This document shows, piece after piece, positions 25,801 through 35,750 of a stretch of 64,000 nt of DNA. The notes under the pieces are model-generated. The model did no database searches. It was not told where the DNA came from and was given only the letters and a program-made list of their open reading frames with translations. Position 1 is the first letter of the stretch. The number at the start of each line of letters is the position of its first letter. Source of the DNA: Pseudomonas sp. C1C7 (lineage in GTDB: Bacteria > Pseudomonadota > Gammaproteobacteria > Pseudomonadales > Pseudomonadaceae); NCBI RefSeq assembly GCF_013359595.1, contig NZ_JABFMP010000033.1, positions 1-64,000 of the forward strand, given 5' to 3'. The translations under genes and the position numbers were made by a program.

Positions 25801-28800
25801 TCGTCCTTGCTGGCGATGGCGTTGTTCATCAGGTACTTGAACATCGCCTCGTCGGAGGTCTGACCATCGATGAAGCGCTGCCCGGTGCGCTCGACCACGG
25901 CTTGCTGGATCAGCCGTTGTTCGAAGAAACCGTCGCCCAGGCGTTTGGCGGCGATGTCCGGGTCGTAGCCGAGGTTGGTCAGCAGGTAGTCCGAACTCAT
26001 GAACTGCTTGAGGTCGGTGAGTACCGGGTTGGTTTCGATCAGGTACTTGTGAGGGTTGCTGCGCACGCTGGTATCGGGCAGGCCCTGCACGCGCGGTGTA
26101 TTGAGCTGGGCATTGCCCTGGTCGGGCACTTGCAGGCCGGTGGCGTTAGCGTTGACTTGCGCGGTCTGAGTGTTGAGGTTCAGTGACGGGCTGCCGGCCA
26201 ACGCCAGTTCACGGTTCTCGACCGACACCAGGTCGTTGGCGTCGAACTGCAGTTCGGTGGCGCTCCTGACGGGCGTGCCGTCCGAACGCTGGGTTGTGGC
26301 GCCGGTCGCGGAACCGATGGTTCGTGGCGGGCTGGTGACGATCGTTGAGTCTGTGCCGTTTTTACCGCTCAGGCGGAACATGCCGTTGTCGCCCACTGGC
26401 AGGCTGAAGCCCGGCAGTGTCAGCGGGTTGACCTGTTGCTGGGCCAGATCCGGTGGGAGCTGACTGTTGAGGCTGATGACCGTGGTTTTGCCGGTACCGG
26501 TAGCGCCGGTACCGGTGTTGCGCGAAGTGCCGGTGATGCCGGAACTGTAGGCGCGTTCAACGCCGTTGGTGATTTTGTTGGCGGCATTGATGGTGACGTT
26601 GCCGGCGGCCTGGATGATGGCCGAGGCAAATCCGGACGGGTCTGCGCTGATGATTTTTTCGCTGAAGACGGCGTTTTTTATGAAGTCGGGGGCGTCGGTT
26701 CTGATGCCGCTGGCGTACAGTGAGTCGCCAAAGTCGACGGCGTATGACTGTTTATACAAGCCTAACAGGACAGGGCCGAACTGCTGGAACCAGTTATTCG
26801 CCTCGCCTTTCGCGCCATATCGAACGACATGCGTCGTGATCCTCGACTCGACCTCATTGGCGTTCCAGAATCGTAGGTCCTGATGATAGTCAGCGTCGTT
26901 GTACATGTTGTACTCGACTATCTGACGCCACTGGTCAAGGTCTTGCCCACCCGTAACGTATTGACGAGAAACGTAGTCCCCCGTGGCGGTGCCGGAGTTC
27001 TCGAAGTTGGCAACATTGATGTTGATGTTTCCAGAAGCCGCAACTGACGAGTTCGAGTTCAGGAACGAACTTCCAGCAACATCAAGGTTGCTACCTGAGG
27101 TGATGGAAGATGCCTTGGAGCTTTCTCCTTCCGAAATGCTGACTCTGAACTTCTGCTCCCAGACTAAATGGGAAGGAACCGGATGTGGATTCAAATCAGC
27201 CCAGTTGGAAGGAAGCTCATCGCACGCGTAGCAACGAATCCCGATATCCGCCGAATACATCTCGGACACGGTCTTGAACTGATCCCGGCGATTGACGATC
27301 GAGTCGGCCCGGATCGAGAAATTGCCAACACTCTCCATCGTCCCGGAAAGGTTCTCCACCAACGCCGCGCGATTGCCCGCATCGTCCCTGGCAATGTCGA
27401 TCCCACCCAAACTGTAAACATCGGATTTCTTGTTGCTGAAGCTGCCCACCCGAAGCTTCATATCACCACCACTGAACAGGAATCCACCCTGATCGTTGAG
27501 CAGTGACGATGCGCTGAGTTTCATGCCCGTCCCGCCCGCCAGCGTGCCGTAGTTGTTAACAGCCCCGGCATTGAGGATCAGATTGTTGCTCGCGGTCAGG
27601 CGTCCATAGTTGCTCAATACCGACAACCCGCCCCGACCGCCCACGGTGGTATTGCCACCGCCGGCAATGCTGGCAGCGCTGTTGAGGGTGATGGTGGATG
27701 CGTCGACTTGCATGTCACCAAGGCTGGTCAGGCGGCCGTTGCCGCCATAGCCACCGCTCAACTGCATATCCAGGCTGCCATCACTGGCAATCAACCCGTC
27801 GTTGTTCCAGCTGCCGCCCCGAGCCACGAGCTGGTTGGCGGCCAGCAACTGGCCGCTCGCGGTCTGACTGAAGTTGTTGACGTTCACCGTCAGGCGCCCG
27901 GCCTGGATCACACTGCTGTTGGTCCAGCTGACGGCGTTCAGGTTCAGGTCGCCGCGAGTGACCAGCGCGCCGCCAGCGTTCATGACATTGGCGGTGGAGA
28001 TGTCGAACAGCCCGGTGCCGACATGGGTCACGGAGCCGCCGGCGTTGAGTAGGCCGGGTGTCGCGAGCGTCAGTTGCTGGTTGGCGGTTTCCAGCAGTCC
28101 ATTGCGGTTATCGAACTGGCTACCGATCTGGAAATCGGTTTTGCCGCTGGTGCCCAGCGCCCGCAGCTTGCCGCCCTGGTTGTCGAGGTTGGTGGCGCGC
28201 ACGGTCAGCGCGCTGGCACTTTCGATCAGGCCGCCACGGTTGGAGAGATTGCCGTCAAGCCCGAGGTCGATCCCGTTGCCGCTGACTTGCCCTCCACTGT
28301 TGTTCATCGAAGCAGCACTGACTTTTACCAGCCCTGCCGCATAAATCCCGCCATTGCTGTTGTCGATGCCGCCACTGCCGGTGTTGAGCAGAATGTCGCT
28401 GGTGTTGGCCGCGATCCGGCCGCCGTCGCTGTAGATACCGCCCAACGCTTGCAAGTCGAGGCGGCTGCCTTCGAGCTTGCCGCCCTGACCGTTTTTCAAC
28501 ACACCCGTGAGTCGGGTTTGCAGTAACCCCTTGAGGCTCGACAGCACACCGCCACGGCTGTCGAGGCTGGCGGCAGTGAGCTTGAGATCGCCGTTCTGGG
28601 CGATGAGTTTGCCGCCCTGGTTGTCGATCGCGCCGTTGCCTGCATCCACGGTCAGCGCGTTGTAGCTCTGTACGGCCCCCTTGGCATTGTTCAGGGCTGC
28701 GGCGGTGATGGTCACACCGGCATCACGACTGGAAATCAGACCGTCAGTGTCGTTATGAACAGTGCCGGTGGCCGTGAGATCCAGTTGCCCGTTGGCCGAT

Positions 28801-31800
28801 AATGTGCCGCCCTGGCTGTTGTTCAGATCACCGGAGGTCATCAGGCTCAGCAAGGACTGGCTGATCAGTTGGCCGCCCTGGTTGTCGATGCTGCCGGAAC
28901 GCTGGATCACCAGCGACCCCTGGCTGCCGAGGGCACCATGGGTGTTGATCAGGGCACCGAGCACATCGAGGGTGACGCTGCTTTCACCAATGAGGTTGCC
29001 ACCGCTGTTGTTCAGTTGCGTACCGGTGAAGGTCAAGGCTTTGCCGGCACCGACGCTGCCGGCTGAGTTATTCAGCGTTGCCGCGACGATATCCAGCGTG
29101 TCACTGCTTTCGATCAGGCCACCGGAGGTGTTGGTGATCGTGCCATCAATTATCGTCAGGGTTTGCTTCGCCCCGCTGGTGACGATGCCCTTGCTGTTAT
29201 CGAGGCTGGCGGCCTTGATGCTCACCTCGCCCTTGCCCGCCAGCCCGCCCTGGGTGTGGTTGATCAACGCACCGCTCAGGTCGATGTCCAGGTTGCCGAG
29301 CAGACTGGAGAGCGTTCCTTCCTGGCTGTTGTCGAGGGTCCCGCCGGTCAGGCTCAACCCATTCCAGCCGGACATCAGGCCACCCTGGTTTTTCACTTCG
29401 GCCGCGCTGAGGGTCAATTGATCGTTGCTGATCAGGTTGCCGCCACGGTTGTCCAGGGTATTGCCGGTCAGGCTGAAGCTGTTGACGCTGGAAATTTCGC
29501 CTTGGCGGTTATTCAAATCACGCAGGTGGGTGATGCTGAGCACGCCTTTGGTGTTGATCAGGCCACTCTGGTTATTCAGGTCCGCGGGGGTCGTGCCCAG
29601 GTCCAGGCTAATGCCCACCCCGCCGAGCAGTGTCCCGCCCTGATTGTTCAAGCCGTTGCTGTTGAGAGTCAGCTGTTGCGCTGCCTTGATGATGCCGTTG
29701 TCCTGGTTGTTCAACAGGCCATCGACGGTCACGCCCAGATCACTGTCACTGAGCAGGACACCGGCGCTGTTATCCAGGCTCGCCGCACGAATCTGCAACG
29801 CCGCGGCGGCGATCTTGCCTTTGATCGAGGTCAGCGCCTTGTCGATTTGCAGGGTGAGTTTCTGGTTGCTGAGCAGTTGACCGCCACTGTTGTCCAGCGC
29901 TGTGGCAGTCAGGTCGAAGGCCTGTTCGCTGGAAATCTCGCCGTTGCGGTTGTTCACATCGGCGAGGTTTTTCAGCAGCAACTGACCCGGCGCATTGATG
30001 AAACCGTCCTGGTTGTTCAACGCCCCACCGTTCAGGTCCAGGCTCAAGCTGCCCTGGCTGAACAGTTTGCCGCCCTGCTGATCAAGACCAGTGATATCGA
30101 CCAGCAACGCGCTACCTGCGCCGAGTCTGCCAGCGGTGTTGGTCACTTGGCCGGCCTTCACGTTCAGTTGCCCGGCGGAGTAGATACTGGCCTGGCTGTT
30201 GTTGAGCGCACCGGTGGTGACGCTCAGGTTGCCTTTGCTGCTGAGGATGCCTTTTTGCTGGTTATCCAGCGCGCTGCTGTCGAGCGTGAGGGTGGCATCG
30301 GTCAGCAGCTTGCCACCCTGGTTGCTGACGACGCCCCGGGTGTCGACTGTCAGGGCTTTTGCGCTGGAGACAGTGCCACCGTCGTTGCTGAGGCTGTCGG
30401 CGTTGATCGCCACAGCACCTTCGCTGACAAGGTTGCCCTGATCGTTATTCAGATCCGATGAAAGCGTGATGCTCAGGTCATTCCGGGTGAGCAGGCGGCC
30501 GCTGTTTTCCAGGGTCTGGCCTGTCAACGTCAGCCCGCTGTCGCCAGACAGCAAGCCCTTGTTGCGGTTGATCACCTGATCCACCGTCAGGGCCAGATTG
30601 CCGCCGGCCAGGACATAACCGCTATCGCTGTTGTCAAGGTAAGCGCCGATCAGGGTCACGCCGGCCTGGCTCGACACTTCGCCATTGCGGTTGTCCAGGT
30701 GGTCGATCGTGAGTTTCAGCGCTTTTGTGGCCCCTACCAGACCTTCCCCCCGGTTATCCAGCCGCGCAGCCTTGACGGTCAGGCCATTGTCGGCGATGAC
30801 CACGCCGGCCTGGTTGTCGAAGTCGTCGATGACAGTGAGATCCACATCACCCCGACCACGAATGTCACCAGCGTTGTTGTTCAGACTGGCGCTGTGGCTT
30901 TCAAGGCCCGCAGCGGCGATCAGACCCTTGACGTTGCTCAGTGCCTGATCGATCACGAGGGTGAGTTTTTCGTTGCTGAGCAGTTTGCCGCCGTCGTTGT
31001 TCACGCCTTGGGCATCGAGGCTCCAGGCCTTGGCCCCGGAGATTTCACCCATGCTGTTGTTGACCTGATTGAGGTTTTTCAACAACAACTGACCCGGCGT
31101 ATGAATACTGCCGCGCTGGTTGTTGAGCAGGCCGTTGTGCAGGTCCAGGGTGAGGTCGGCGTTGCTGAACAGCTCACCGCCCTCCTGGTCGAGCGAGGTC
31201 ACCGAAAGATCAAGCTGCTGCTGGCTGCCAATTTGCCCGGCGGAGTTATCCAGATGCCCGGCCGTGACCAACAAGGTGCCATCGGTTGCCACGCTGCCGC
31301 CGTTACTGTTGTTGAATTCACCGGTCACCAGCGTCGAGTCGGCCTTGGCGCTGATAACGCCGTTAACGCTGTTGTTGAGGCTGCCACTTCCCAGGGCCAG
31401 ACCTTTTTGCGAGGCAATCAGACCACCCTGATTCAAGACCGCGCCGACCGTGGTCAACGCCATGGCTTCGAGGCTCGACAGTTTGCCCAGACGGTTGTCG
31501 AGGCTGCCGGCGTTCAGGGTCAGTTGGCGTTCGCTGCCGATCAGGCCTTGCTGATTGTTCACCCTTTCATTGAAAGCAAAACCAAGGCTGCCCTGGCTGA
31601 CGATCCTGCCGCCAAGGTTACTCAGGCCGATACCGGTGAGCGTGCTTGCGCCTTTGCTGAAGACCAGGCCCGCGGCGTCATTGATGATCTGGTCGACTTT
31701 CAGACCCAGCGTAGTGTCCGACAACACCTTGCCGCCAGCGCTGTTGTCCAGGCGCGCACCTTTGATTTGCAGCCCCGATTGGCTGGAGAGCGACCCACCG

Positions 31801-33662
31801 CGGTTATCGATCTGCCCGACATTCAGGGTCAGTGTCTTGAGCGACGCAACGAGGCCATCCTGACGGTTATCCAGTACGTTGCCGGTCAGCAACAGATTGC
31901 CTTCGGCCACCAACTCGCCAGCCGATTGACTAAGGGCGCCGATGTTCGCTTCGATATCGCCCTTGGCGGAGATGCGGCCGCCAGTGTTGGCGGCCTCATT
32001 GGCCGTGAGGGTCATCTTCCCGGCCGCGGTAATCAGGCCGCCATTGCGGTTGTCCAGATTCTGCGTCCGCACGTTCATCGATTGCTTGGAGACAATCTTG
32101 CCATCGCTGTTGTTGAGGGTGCCGATTGCCGTGATATCCAGCAAACGGCCCGCCATCATCAGGCCCGCCACGTTATCCAGCGACGTGACGGTCAGTACGG
32201 TGTCGGCCTGGCTGGTCAGCTCGCCATTGCCGTTGACCAGTTGCCCGATGCTGCCCGTGAGATTGCCGGTGCTGTTGATCAGACCGTTGCCGTTCAACAC
32301 CTGTGCGGCAGTCATGCTCAGATTGCTGCCGCCCAACACGCGCCCGTTGCTGCGGTTGTCCAGAGTACCGGCGGTGATTGCAGTGTTCTTGCCGCTGAGC
32401 GTGCCACCCTGGTTGCCCAAGGTCTGCGCAGCATTCACCGTCAGATTGCGGCTGGCGATCACGCTCTTTGCGCTGTTGTTCAGCGTCTGCGCGCTGAGGT
32501 TGACGTCGCCATTGGCATTGCGACTGTTATCCCCATTGACCCCGGCTTCAATGATCCCATTGTTGGTCAACACACCACTGGCGCTCAGGCTGATGCTGTC
32601 CCGGGCCGCGACCGTTTGTTGTACGGCGAGGTTGCCCTGGGTCTGGACGTTGACGGTGCTGCCGTAAACGGGGCCCTGCGCATCGAGACTCGCGGCTTTG
32701 ACATTCACGGTGCCGGTGGCGGCTGTTTGCGCCAGGCTGAGATGACCATTGGCATCGATCTGTATATCCCCGCCGCTGGCCGCCAGATTGCCGGCCAGCT
32801 TCACCCCGACACCGGCCTCGGTGCCCACCAGCTTGATCGCCCCGGCGTACATGCCGCCCAGAGCCCAGGAGTCAATGGCCAGTTGCGGCTTGGCGCTTCC
32901 GTCGTCGGCACGAGCTGTGGCGTTGAGGGTTTGGGCGTTGACGTCGTTGCGGCCGGCGACGATGGTCAGATTCTTCGCCTGGATCTCGGCGTTGATTTTC
33001 GCGCTGCGGGTGATGATTTCGAAGCTGTCGACGTTGTTGGCGTTCAACCCGGCCCCATCGATGGAGACGCTGCCCTGATCGACCTGAAAGCGGTCCAGTC
33101 GCCCGCTGCCATCGAGCACCGGTTTGCCCGTGGTCAGGGTCACGCGCGGCGTGTTGATGAAGCCGCAACCGTTGCAACTGATGCCATAAGGGTTGGCGAC
33201 GATGACCCGGGCCGACTGGCCCGCCACCTCGGTGTAGCCGCGCAACTGGCTCGGGCTGCCGCCCACCACTTCGTTGAGGATGGTTTGCGCCGCGACCCCG
33301 TTGGTCATATTGGGATTGCCGACGATGATGCCGCCCAACTGCGTCGCGCCGGTTTGCGCGGCGACGTTGTTGAGGATGACGCCCGGGGTGCCGACGTTGT
33401 AGTCGACGAACTGGTTATGCGACAGACCGCTGCCATTGGGCGTGGCGATGTTGACGATCGGCACGCCATTGCCCGCCTGACCGAGACTGGTGCCGGGATT
33501 GGCCACCACGATGCCATCGGCCTGGGCCCAGATCGGCTGCCAGAACATGACGTTGGCCAACAGGAACGCCAACACGCGCTTGGGCATGCCGCAGAAATGC
33601 TCGCGGTTTTGCACCACGGCTGAAGGCTGACGGGCGAGAAAGGCGTAGTGACGGGCGTCCAT
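22812..33662 (-). CDS. cdiA: CdiA/FhaB-type two-partner secretion exoprotein toxin
   Basis: A 3616-residue secreted filamentous effector. Domains in order: a signal peptide to about residue 47; a TPS domain (about 50-290) with NPYGISCNGCGFINTPRVTL; a very long beta-helix of hemagglutinin repeats (LDN..G.L.S...L.L) to about 2150; FHA-type repeats with GRD motifs near 2700-3050; a DUF637 hemagglutinin-type region near 3130-3320 (ALIIAIVASYFLGP); a pretoxin segment with NATQYNYLGH near 3369 replacing the VENN motif, followed by a four-Cys stretch; and a C-terminal toxin (about 3470-3616) of unassigned activity. It is exported by the CdiB just upstream. The AT-rich C-terminal end points to cassette exchange. 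Confidence 0.93.
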   Translation of the reverse strand: MDARHYAFLARQPSAVVQNREHFCGMPKRVLAFLLANVMFWQPIWAQADGIVVANPGTSLGQAGNGVPIVNIATPNGSGLSHNQFVDYNVGTPGVILNNVAAQTGATQLGGIIVGNPNMTNGVAAQTILNEVVGGSPSQLRGYTEVAGQSARVIVANPYGISCNGCGFINTPRVTLTTGKPVLDGSGRLDRFQVDQGSVSIDGAGLNANNVDSFEIITRSAKINAEIQAKNLTIVAGRNDVNAQTLNATARADDGSAKPQLAIDSWALGGMYAGAIKLVGTEAGVGVKLAGNLAASGGDIQIDANGHLSLAQTAATGTVNVKAASLDAQGPVYGSTVNVQTQGNLAVQQTVAARDSISLSASGVLTNNGIIEAGVNGDNSRNANGDVNLSAQTLNNSAKSVIASRNLTVNAAQTLGNQGGTLSGKNTAITAGTLDNRSNGRVLGGSNLSMTAAQVLNGNGLINSTGNLTGSIGQLVNGNGELTSQADTVLTVTSLDNVAGLMMAGRLLDITAIGTLNNSDGKIVSKQSMNVRTQNLDNRNGGLITAAGKMTLTANEAANTGGRISAKGDIEANIGALSQSAGELVAEGNLLLTGNVLDNRQDGLVASLKTLTLNVGQIDNRGGSLSSQSGLQIKGARLDNSAGGKVLSDTTLGLKVDQIINDAAGLVFSKGASTLTGIGLSNLGGRIVSQGSLGFAFNERVNNQQGLIGSERQLTLNAGSLDNRLGKLSSLEAMALTTVGAVLNQGGLIASQKGLALGSGSLNNSVNGVISAKADSTLVTGEFNNSNGGSVATDGTLLVTAGHLDNSAGQIGSQQQLDLSVTSLDQEGGELFSNADLTLDLHNGLLNNQRGSIHTPGQLLLKNLNQVNNSMGEISGAKAWSLDAQGVNNDGGKLLSNEKLTLVIDQALSNVKGLIAAAGLESHSASLNNNAGDIRGRGDVDLTVIDDFDNQAGVVIADNGLTVKAARLDNRGEGLVGATKALKLTIDHLDNRNGEVSSQAGVTLIGAYLDNSDSGYVLAGGNLALTVDQVINRNKGLLSGDSGLTLTGQTLENSGRLLTRNDLSITLSSDLNNDQGNLVSEGAVAINADSLSNDGGTVSSAKALTVDTRGVVSNQGGKLLTDATLTLDSSALDNQQKGILSSKGNLSVTTGALNNSQASIYSAGQLNVKAGQVTNTAGRLGAGSALLVDITGLDQQGGKLFSQGSLSLDLNGGALNNQDGFINAPGQLLLKNLADVNNRNGEISSEQAFDLTATALDNSGGQLLSNQKLTLQIDKALTSIKGKIAAAALQIRAASLDNSAGVLLSDSDLGVTVDGLLNNQDNGIIKAAQQLTLNSNGLNNQGGTLLGGVGISLDLGTTPADLNNQSGLINTKGVLSITHLRDLNNRQGEISSVNSFSLTGNTLDNRGGNLISNDQLTLSAAEVKNQGGLMSGWNGLSLTGGTLDNSQEGTLSSLLGNLDIDLSGALINHTQGGLAGKGEVSIKAASLDNSKGIVTSGAKQTLTIIDGTITNTSGGLIESSDTLDIVAATLNNSAGSVGAGKALTFTGTQLNNSGGNLIGESSVTLDVLGALINTHGALGSQGSLVIQRSGSIDNQGGQLISQSLLSLMTSGDLNNSQGGTLSANGQLDLTATGTVHNDTDGLISSRDAGVTITAAALNNAKGAVQSYNALTVDAGNGAIDNQGGKLIAQNGDLKLTAASLDSRGGVLSSLKGLLQTRLTGVLKNGQGGKLEGSRLDLQALGGIYSDGGRIAANTSDILLNTGSGGIDNSNGGIYAAGLVKVSAASMNNSGGQVSGNGIDLGLDGNLSNRGGLIESASALTVRATNLDNQGGKLRALGTSGKTDFQIGSQFDNRNGLLETANQQLTLATPGLLNAGGSVTHVGTGLFDISTANVMNAGGALVTRGDLNLNAVSWTNSSVIQAGRLTVNVNNFSQTASGQLLAANQLVARGGSWNNDGLIASDGSLDMQLSGGYGGNGRLTSLGDMQVDASTITLNSAASIAGGGNTTVGGRGGLSVLSNYGRLTASNNLILNAGAVNNYGTLAGGTGMKLSASSLLNDQGGFLFSGGDMKLRVGSFSNKKSDVYSLGGIDIARDDAGNRAALVENLSGTMESVGNFSIRADSIVNRRDQFKTVSEMYSADIGIRCYACDELPSNWADLNPHPVPSHLVWEQKFRVSISEGESSKASSITSGSNLDVAGSSFLNSNSSVAASGNININVANFENSGTATGDYVSRQYVTGGQDLDQWRQIVEYNMYNDADYHQDLRFWNANEVESRITTHVVRYGAKGEANNWFQQFGPVLLGLYKQSYAVDFGDSLYASGIRTDAPDFIKNAVFSEKIISADPSGFASAIIQAAGNVTINAANKITNGVERAYSSGITGTSRNTGTGATGTGKTTVISLNSQLPPDLAQQQVNPLTLPGFSLPVGDNGMFRLSGKNGTDSTIVTSPPRTIGSATGATTQRSDGTPVRSATELQFDANDLVSVENRELALAGSPSLNLNTQTAQVNANATGLQVPDQGNAQLNTPRVQGLPDTSVRSNPHKYLIETNPVLTDLKQFMSSDYLLTNLGYDPDIAAKRLGDGFFEQRLIQQAVVERTGQRFIDGQTSDEAMFKYLMNNAIASKDELNLSVGVTLTAQQVAALTHDIVWLEEHEVNGEKVLVPVLYLAQADNRLAPNGALIQGGDVTLIAGQDLNNAGTLRATNNLAASAGQDLTNSGLIEAGNRLDLLAGNSIINKSGGVIAGRDVTLTTIGGDVINERTVTTSDFSNKGYTQQRDYLDSAARIEAANDLSISAGRDVLSTGSVLSSGRDTEIQAGRDINIVSTEQQTSDTGGIQKSSVTQFGSSMNAGRDIAVSAGRDMNIVASELEAKRNIGLSAEGDVTVASGADENHSYYKTKKVTAQEDQVKQVASVITAGGDVAMSAGNDLTFISSRITAGDEAYLVAGNNIELLAAQDTDYSLYDKKSKGSFGQKATRRDEVTDVKNIGSEITTGGDLTLVSGGDQRYQGAKLNSGGDLTLDSGGSITFEAVKDLHQESHEKSSNSLAWNSAKGRGNTDETLRQSELTANGQIVIKAVNGLKIDLKNIDQKTVSQTIDAMVQADPKLAWLKDAEQRGDVDWQLVKELHDSWDYESSGLGAAPALIIAIVASYFLGPIFGPMASNFVVGTVDGGGDLGAGFKAATSRDALKGYVITAITANLTQGYFNDWTGTTTDSLTGKITTNLSTWKGIGQFAASQGLQNGTSMALSKIMGQGGDLGDALQSTLFNTLAAASFNAVGDYAPWADGSLQKIMVHAMVGGLLAQVSGGDFRTGALAAGANEALVDQLNKWVGGDKDLLNMTSQIVGVLAAATQSGADADSLQKGAWVAQNATQYNYLGHKDLDNFEREARACKAKGNCDDVQKKYRDLSLVNQDAVYDSCRQVPSQCIQLFGQLIDDQNSLQERIAHLQLDSSIPFELKLDLARYQLQNASAISELIATKSKLANIENGASISNAERDSLILRVVSGGLFGKVGAGAKGAGEIVGSAKSFSIADRVFGQLNDPRMGQLAGKLDADALQKLANNPSATRFMDARTGHINVIQEVEGKLIRITVPRDEMKIISVGPIRPNQVKNLLGKGDFVPLP

Positions 33663-33686
33663 GTCATTGATCTCGGGTAGCGGCGT

Positions 33687-35393
33687 TTAGAGGAAGAAGT
33701 CCACGCGGAAATAGATCGGAGCTTCACGGTCGGGCAGCGTATCGGGGCGTTCCAGCGAGTGCGCGAACGTCACGCTGGCGGCCATGTGCTGACCACGGGC
33801 AAACAGTTCCAGCGAGTTGCTCGACAGGCGTCCGTGCTGATCGCCGTTGTAGCGGTCATCACGGATCACACCCTGGTCGTAGCCCAGGCCGGTGCCGTAT
33901 TCGGCGAACAGCGGACGCAGCCATGACAGCGTCACCGGTCGCGTCCAGCGCAGGTCATTGCGCCAGTAGCCGCCGCTGTCACCCGACAGGGACTGGTCCT
34001 TGTAACCGCGAATCGATGACTGCCCGCCGAGGCTGGTGCGTTGCGGACTGAACAGCACGTCTTCGCTGCGCTGGCCGGTCATCAGGCTGGTGAAGCTGAA
34101 GGACTCGCCCCACAGCTTGAACGGCTGCAGGTAACTCGCCGTGGCGCTGTATTTGCGATAACGCGCATTCGGCTCGCCCGGCCCCGGGTGGCCATTGCCT
34201 TGAGCGTCAAACGCACCGATGCCCTGCTGCATGCCCAGGTCAAGGTTGACGAACGCGCTGCCCACTCGCCGCCCGTGGTTGATGCCGTACTGCATCTCGC
34301 TGATACGGTTGCTGCTCAGCTTGAGCTTGCTGTCTTCGATGAAGTTGTTGGTGCGCAGATAGGAAAGACCGACGTTGAGCGAGGTCTTGCTGACAGCATC
34401 CCGATGGATCACTCGCTCGGCGCGCAGTTGATGGTTCTGGCTGTCGCCGGTCTGCTTGAAGTTGTAGCCGTTGGCGGCGATCTGCGAGCGGTACTCGCTC
34501 TGGTTGTAGGTGTAAGTGAAGTTCCACCAGCCCCACGGCAGGTTGTAATTGAGCAGCGCGTTGTTGGAGGTGTGCTGGTGATCGGTCATCGCATCGTGAC
34601 CGCCGCGCAGGTTCAACTGGTCGGCCAGGCCCAACGGGCTGTCCCAGTCAAAGGTCGTGCCCCACTGTTGTTCGCCGGTGCTGCGCTGGCCATCGTTGCT
34701 GCGCGACAACCCGACGCGCCAGGGCTTTTGCGGGCTGTTGGTCACCAGCACGTCACTGCCGCCGACATTCTTGCCGGGGGCCAATTCCATCTTCGCCTGG
34801 TTCGAAGGCAGGCGATTGAGCTGATCGACCAGTTGCTCGATCTCGCGCAGGTTGACCAGATCGCCGGCCTTGCCGGGAAAGGCCATTGCCAACTCACGCT
34901 CGGACAACTGGCTGTCCGGCGCACTCTTGAGGCCTTCGAGCCGCCCCTCGACCACCAGCACTTGCAGATGCCCACCGGACAAATCCTGTTGCGGCAGGTA
35001 GGCACGACTGGTGACCAGGCCTTTCTCGATGTAGTGGTCGGTGATGACTTTGAGCAGCTCATTGAGCTGGGCAACGCCCAGGCATTGGCCGATGTAAGGC
35101 TTGAGCAAGCGATCGCGCTCGGCGACAGACAGGCTGTCGGCGCCCTTGAGCTCGATGTCCTTTATAGGAAAGCAGCGGGTATCGGTTGGCGCTGTCGGCT
35201 GTGTCGGCCGGGCCTGTTCGCCAGGCAGTTCCTTGAGTTCTTCAAGGCGGCGGCGTTGCTCCTCGAGCAAACGATCCTGGCGTTCGCGGATCAGGTCAGT
35301 ATCACCAGGAGTGGGCGCAGCGAGGACACGGCTCAGAGGAAAAAGGCAAAGCAAAGCCGCGCACAACCTCGCCGCAAGGGCGGGTGAGTCCAT
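33687..35393 (-). CDS. cdiB: CdiB/FhaC-type outer membrane TpsB transporter
   Basis: A 568-residue Omp85-superfamily pore that exports CdiA across the outer membrane. It shows a signal peptide ending RVLAAP, a Gln/Arg/Glu-rich helical plug (RQDRLLEEQRRRLEELKEL, residues 37-55), POTRA domains from about 72 to 230 (CFPIKDIELKGADSLS; YLPQQDLSGGHLQVLVVEGR), and a 16-strand barrel with SIRGYKDQSLSGDSGGYWRN near 450, ending in the aromatic strand YFRVDFFL. It lies 24 bases before cdiA: the E. coli-like order cdiB-cdiA-cdiI. Confidence 0.93.
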   Translation of the reverse strand: MDSPALAARLCAALLCLFPLSRVLAAPTPGDTDLIRERQDRLLEEQRRRLEELKELPGEQARPTQPTAPTDTRCFPIKDIELKGADSLSVAERDRLLKPYIGQCLGVAQLNELLKVITDHYIEKGLVTSRAYLPQQDLSGGHLQVLVVEGRLEGLKSAPDSQLSERELAMAFPGKAGDLVNLREIEQLVDQLNRLPSNQAKMELAPGKNVGGSDVLVTNSPQKPWRVGLSRSNDGQRSTGEQQWGTTFDWDSPLGLADQLNLRGGHDAMTDHQHTSNNALLNYNLPWGWWNFTYTYNQSEYRSQIAANGYNFKQTGDSQNHQLRAERVIHRDAVSKTSLNVGLSYLRTNNFIEDSKLKLSSNRISEMQYGINHGRRVGSAFVNLDLGMQQGIGAFDAQGNGHPGPGEPNARYRKYSATASYLQPFKLWGESFSFTSLMTGQRSEDVLFSPQRTSLGGQSSIRGYKDQSLSGDSGGYWRNDLRWTRPVTLSWLRPLFAEYGTGLGYDQGVIRDDRYNGDQHGRLSSNSLELFARGQHMAASVTFAHSLERPDTLPDREAPIYFRVDFFL

Positions 35394-35750
35394 GGGTCGG
35401 TCCCTCGAAAAAACAGTGATGGCGCAATAGTGGCGTGATGTTAGAGAGCCACTATTCTGGCGTCAATTCAGAAACGGCTGAAAAGAAGGTGGGAAAAACC
35501 CTCACTTACCGATAGTTTTTAAACATTCGCTTCTTCGGGGCGGGTCTTAAGAAACGGCTGAAAATGCCGAACTTGATCGGCTGCTTTCATGACCCTGATG
35601 GGTCTGAAAACATTAAGGGATGGGGGGAGTTCGCTGAAATCGGACGGTTCCGGCGTGCTGCTAAGACAGTTCTTGCAATGAGGACGGAAGGATCCCCAAT
35701 TCAGGGGTCACTTTTAAACACTCTCTCCTTAAGGGCGCAGCAGGAACAAC
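35394..35750. other. Gap upstream of cdiB with a duplicated 14-mer
   Basis: GAAACGGCTGAAAA occurs at about 35471 and again at about 35551, 80 bases apart. It should hold the cdiB promoter, but no clear boxes were assigned. A short frame (35564-35730) has no recognised relative and no convincing ribosome site, so it is not called a gene. Confidence 0.35.

Noticed and set aside
24300..33623. Very long plus-strand open frames (up to 974 codons) opposite cdiA
   Set aside because: They mirror the repeated minus-strand codons of the hemagglutinin shaft and show no family features.
22812..33662. Regularly repeated DNA that could be read as a CRISPR or tandem-repeat array
   Set aside because: The periodic text encodes beta-helix repeats of CdiA. 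Units are degenerate, contiguous and in frame, with no spacers.
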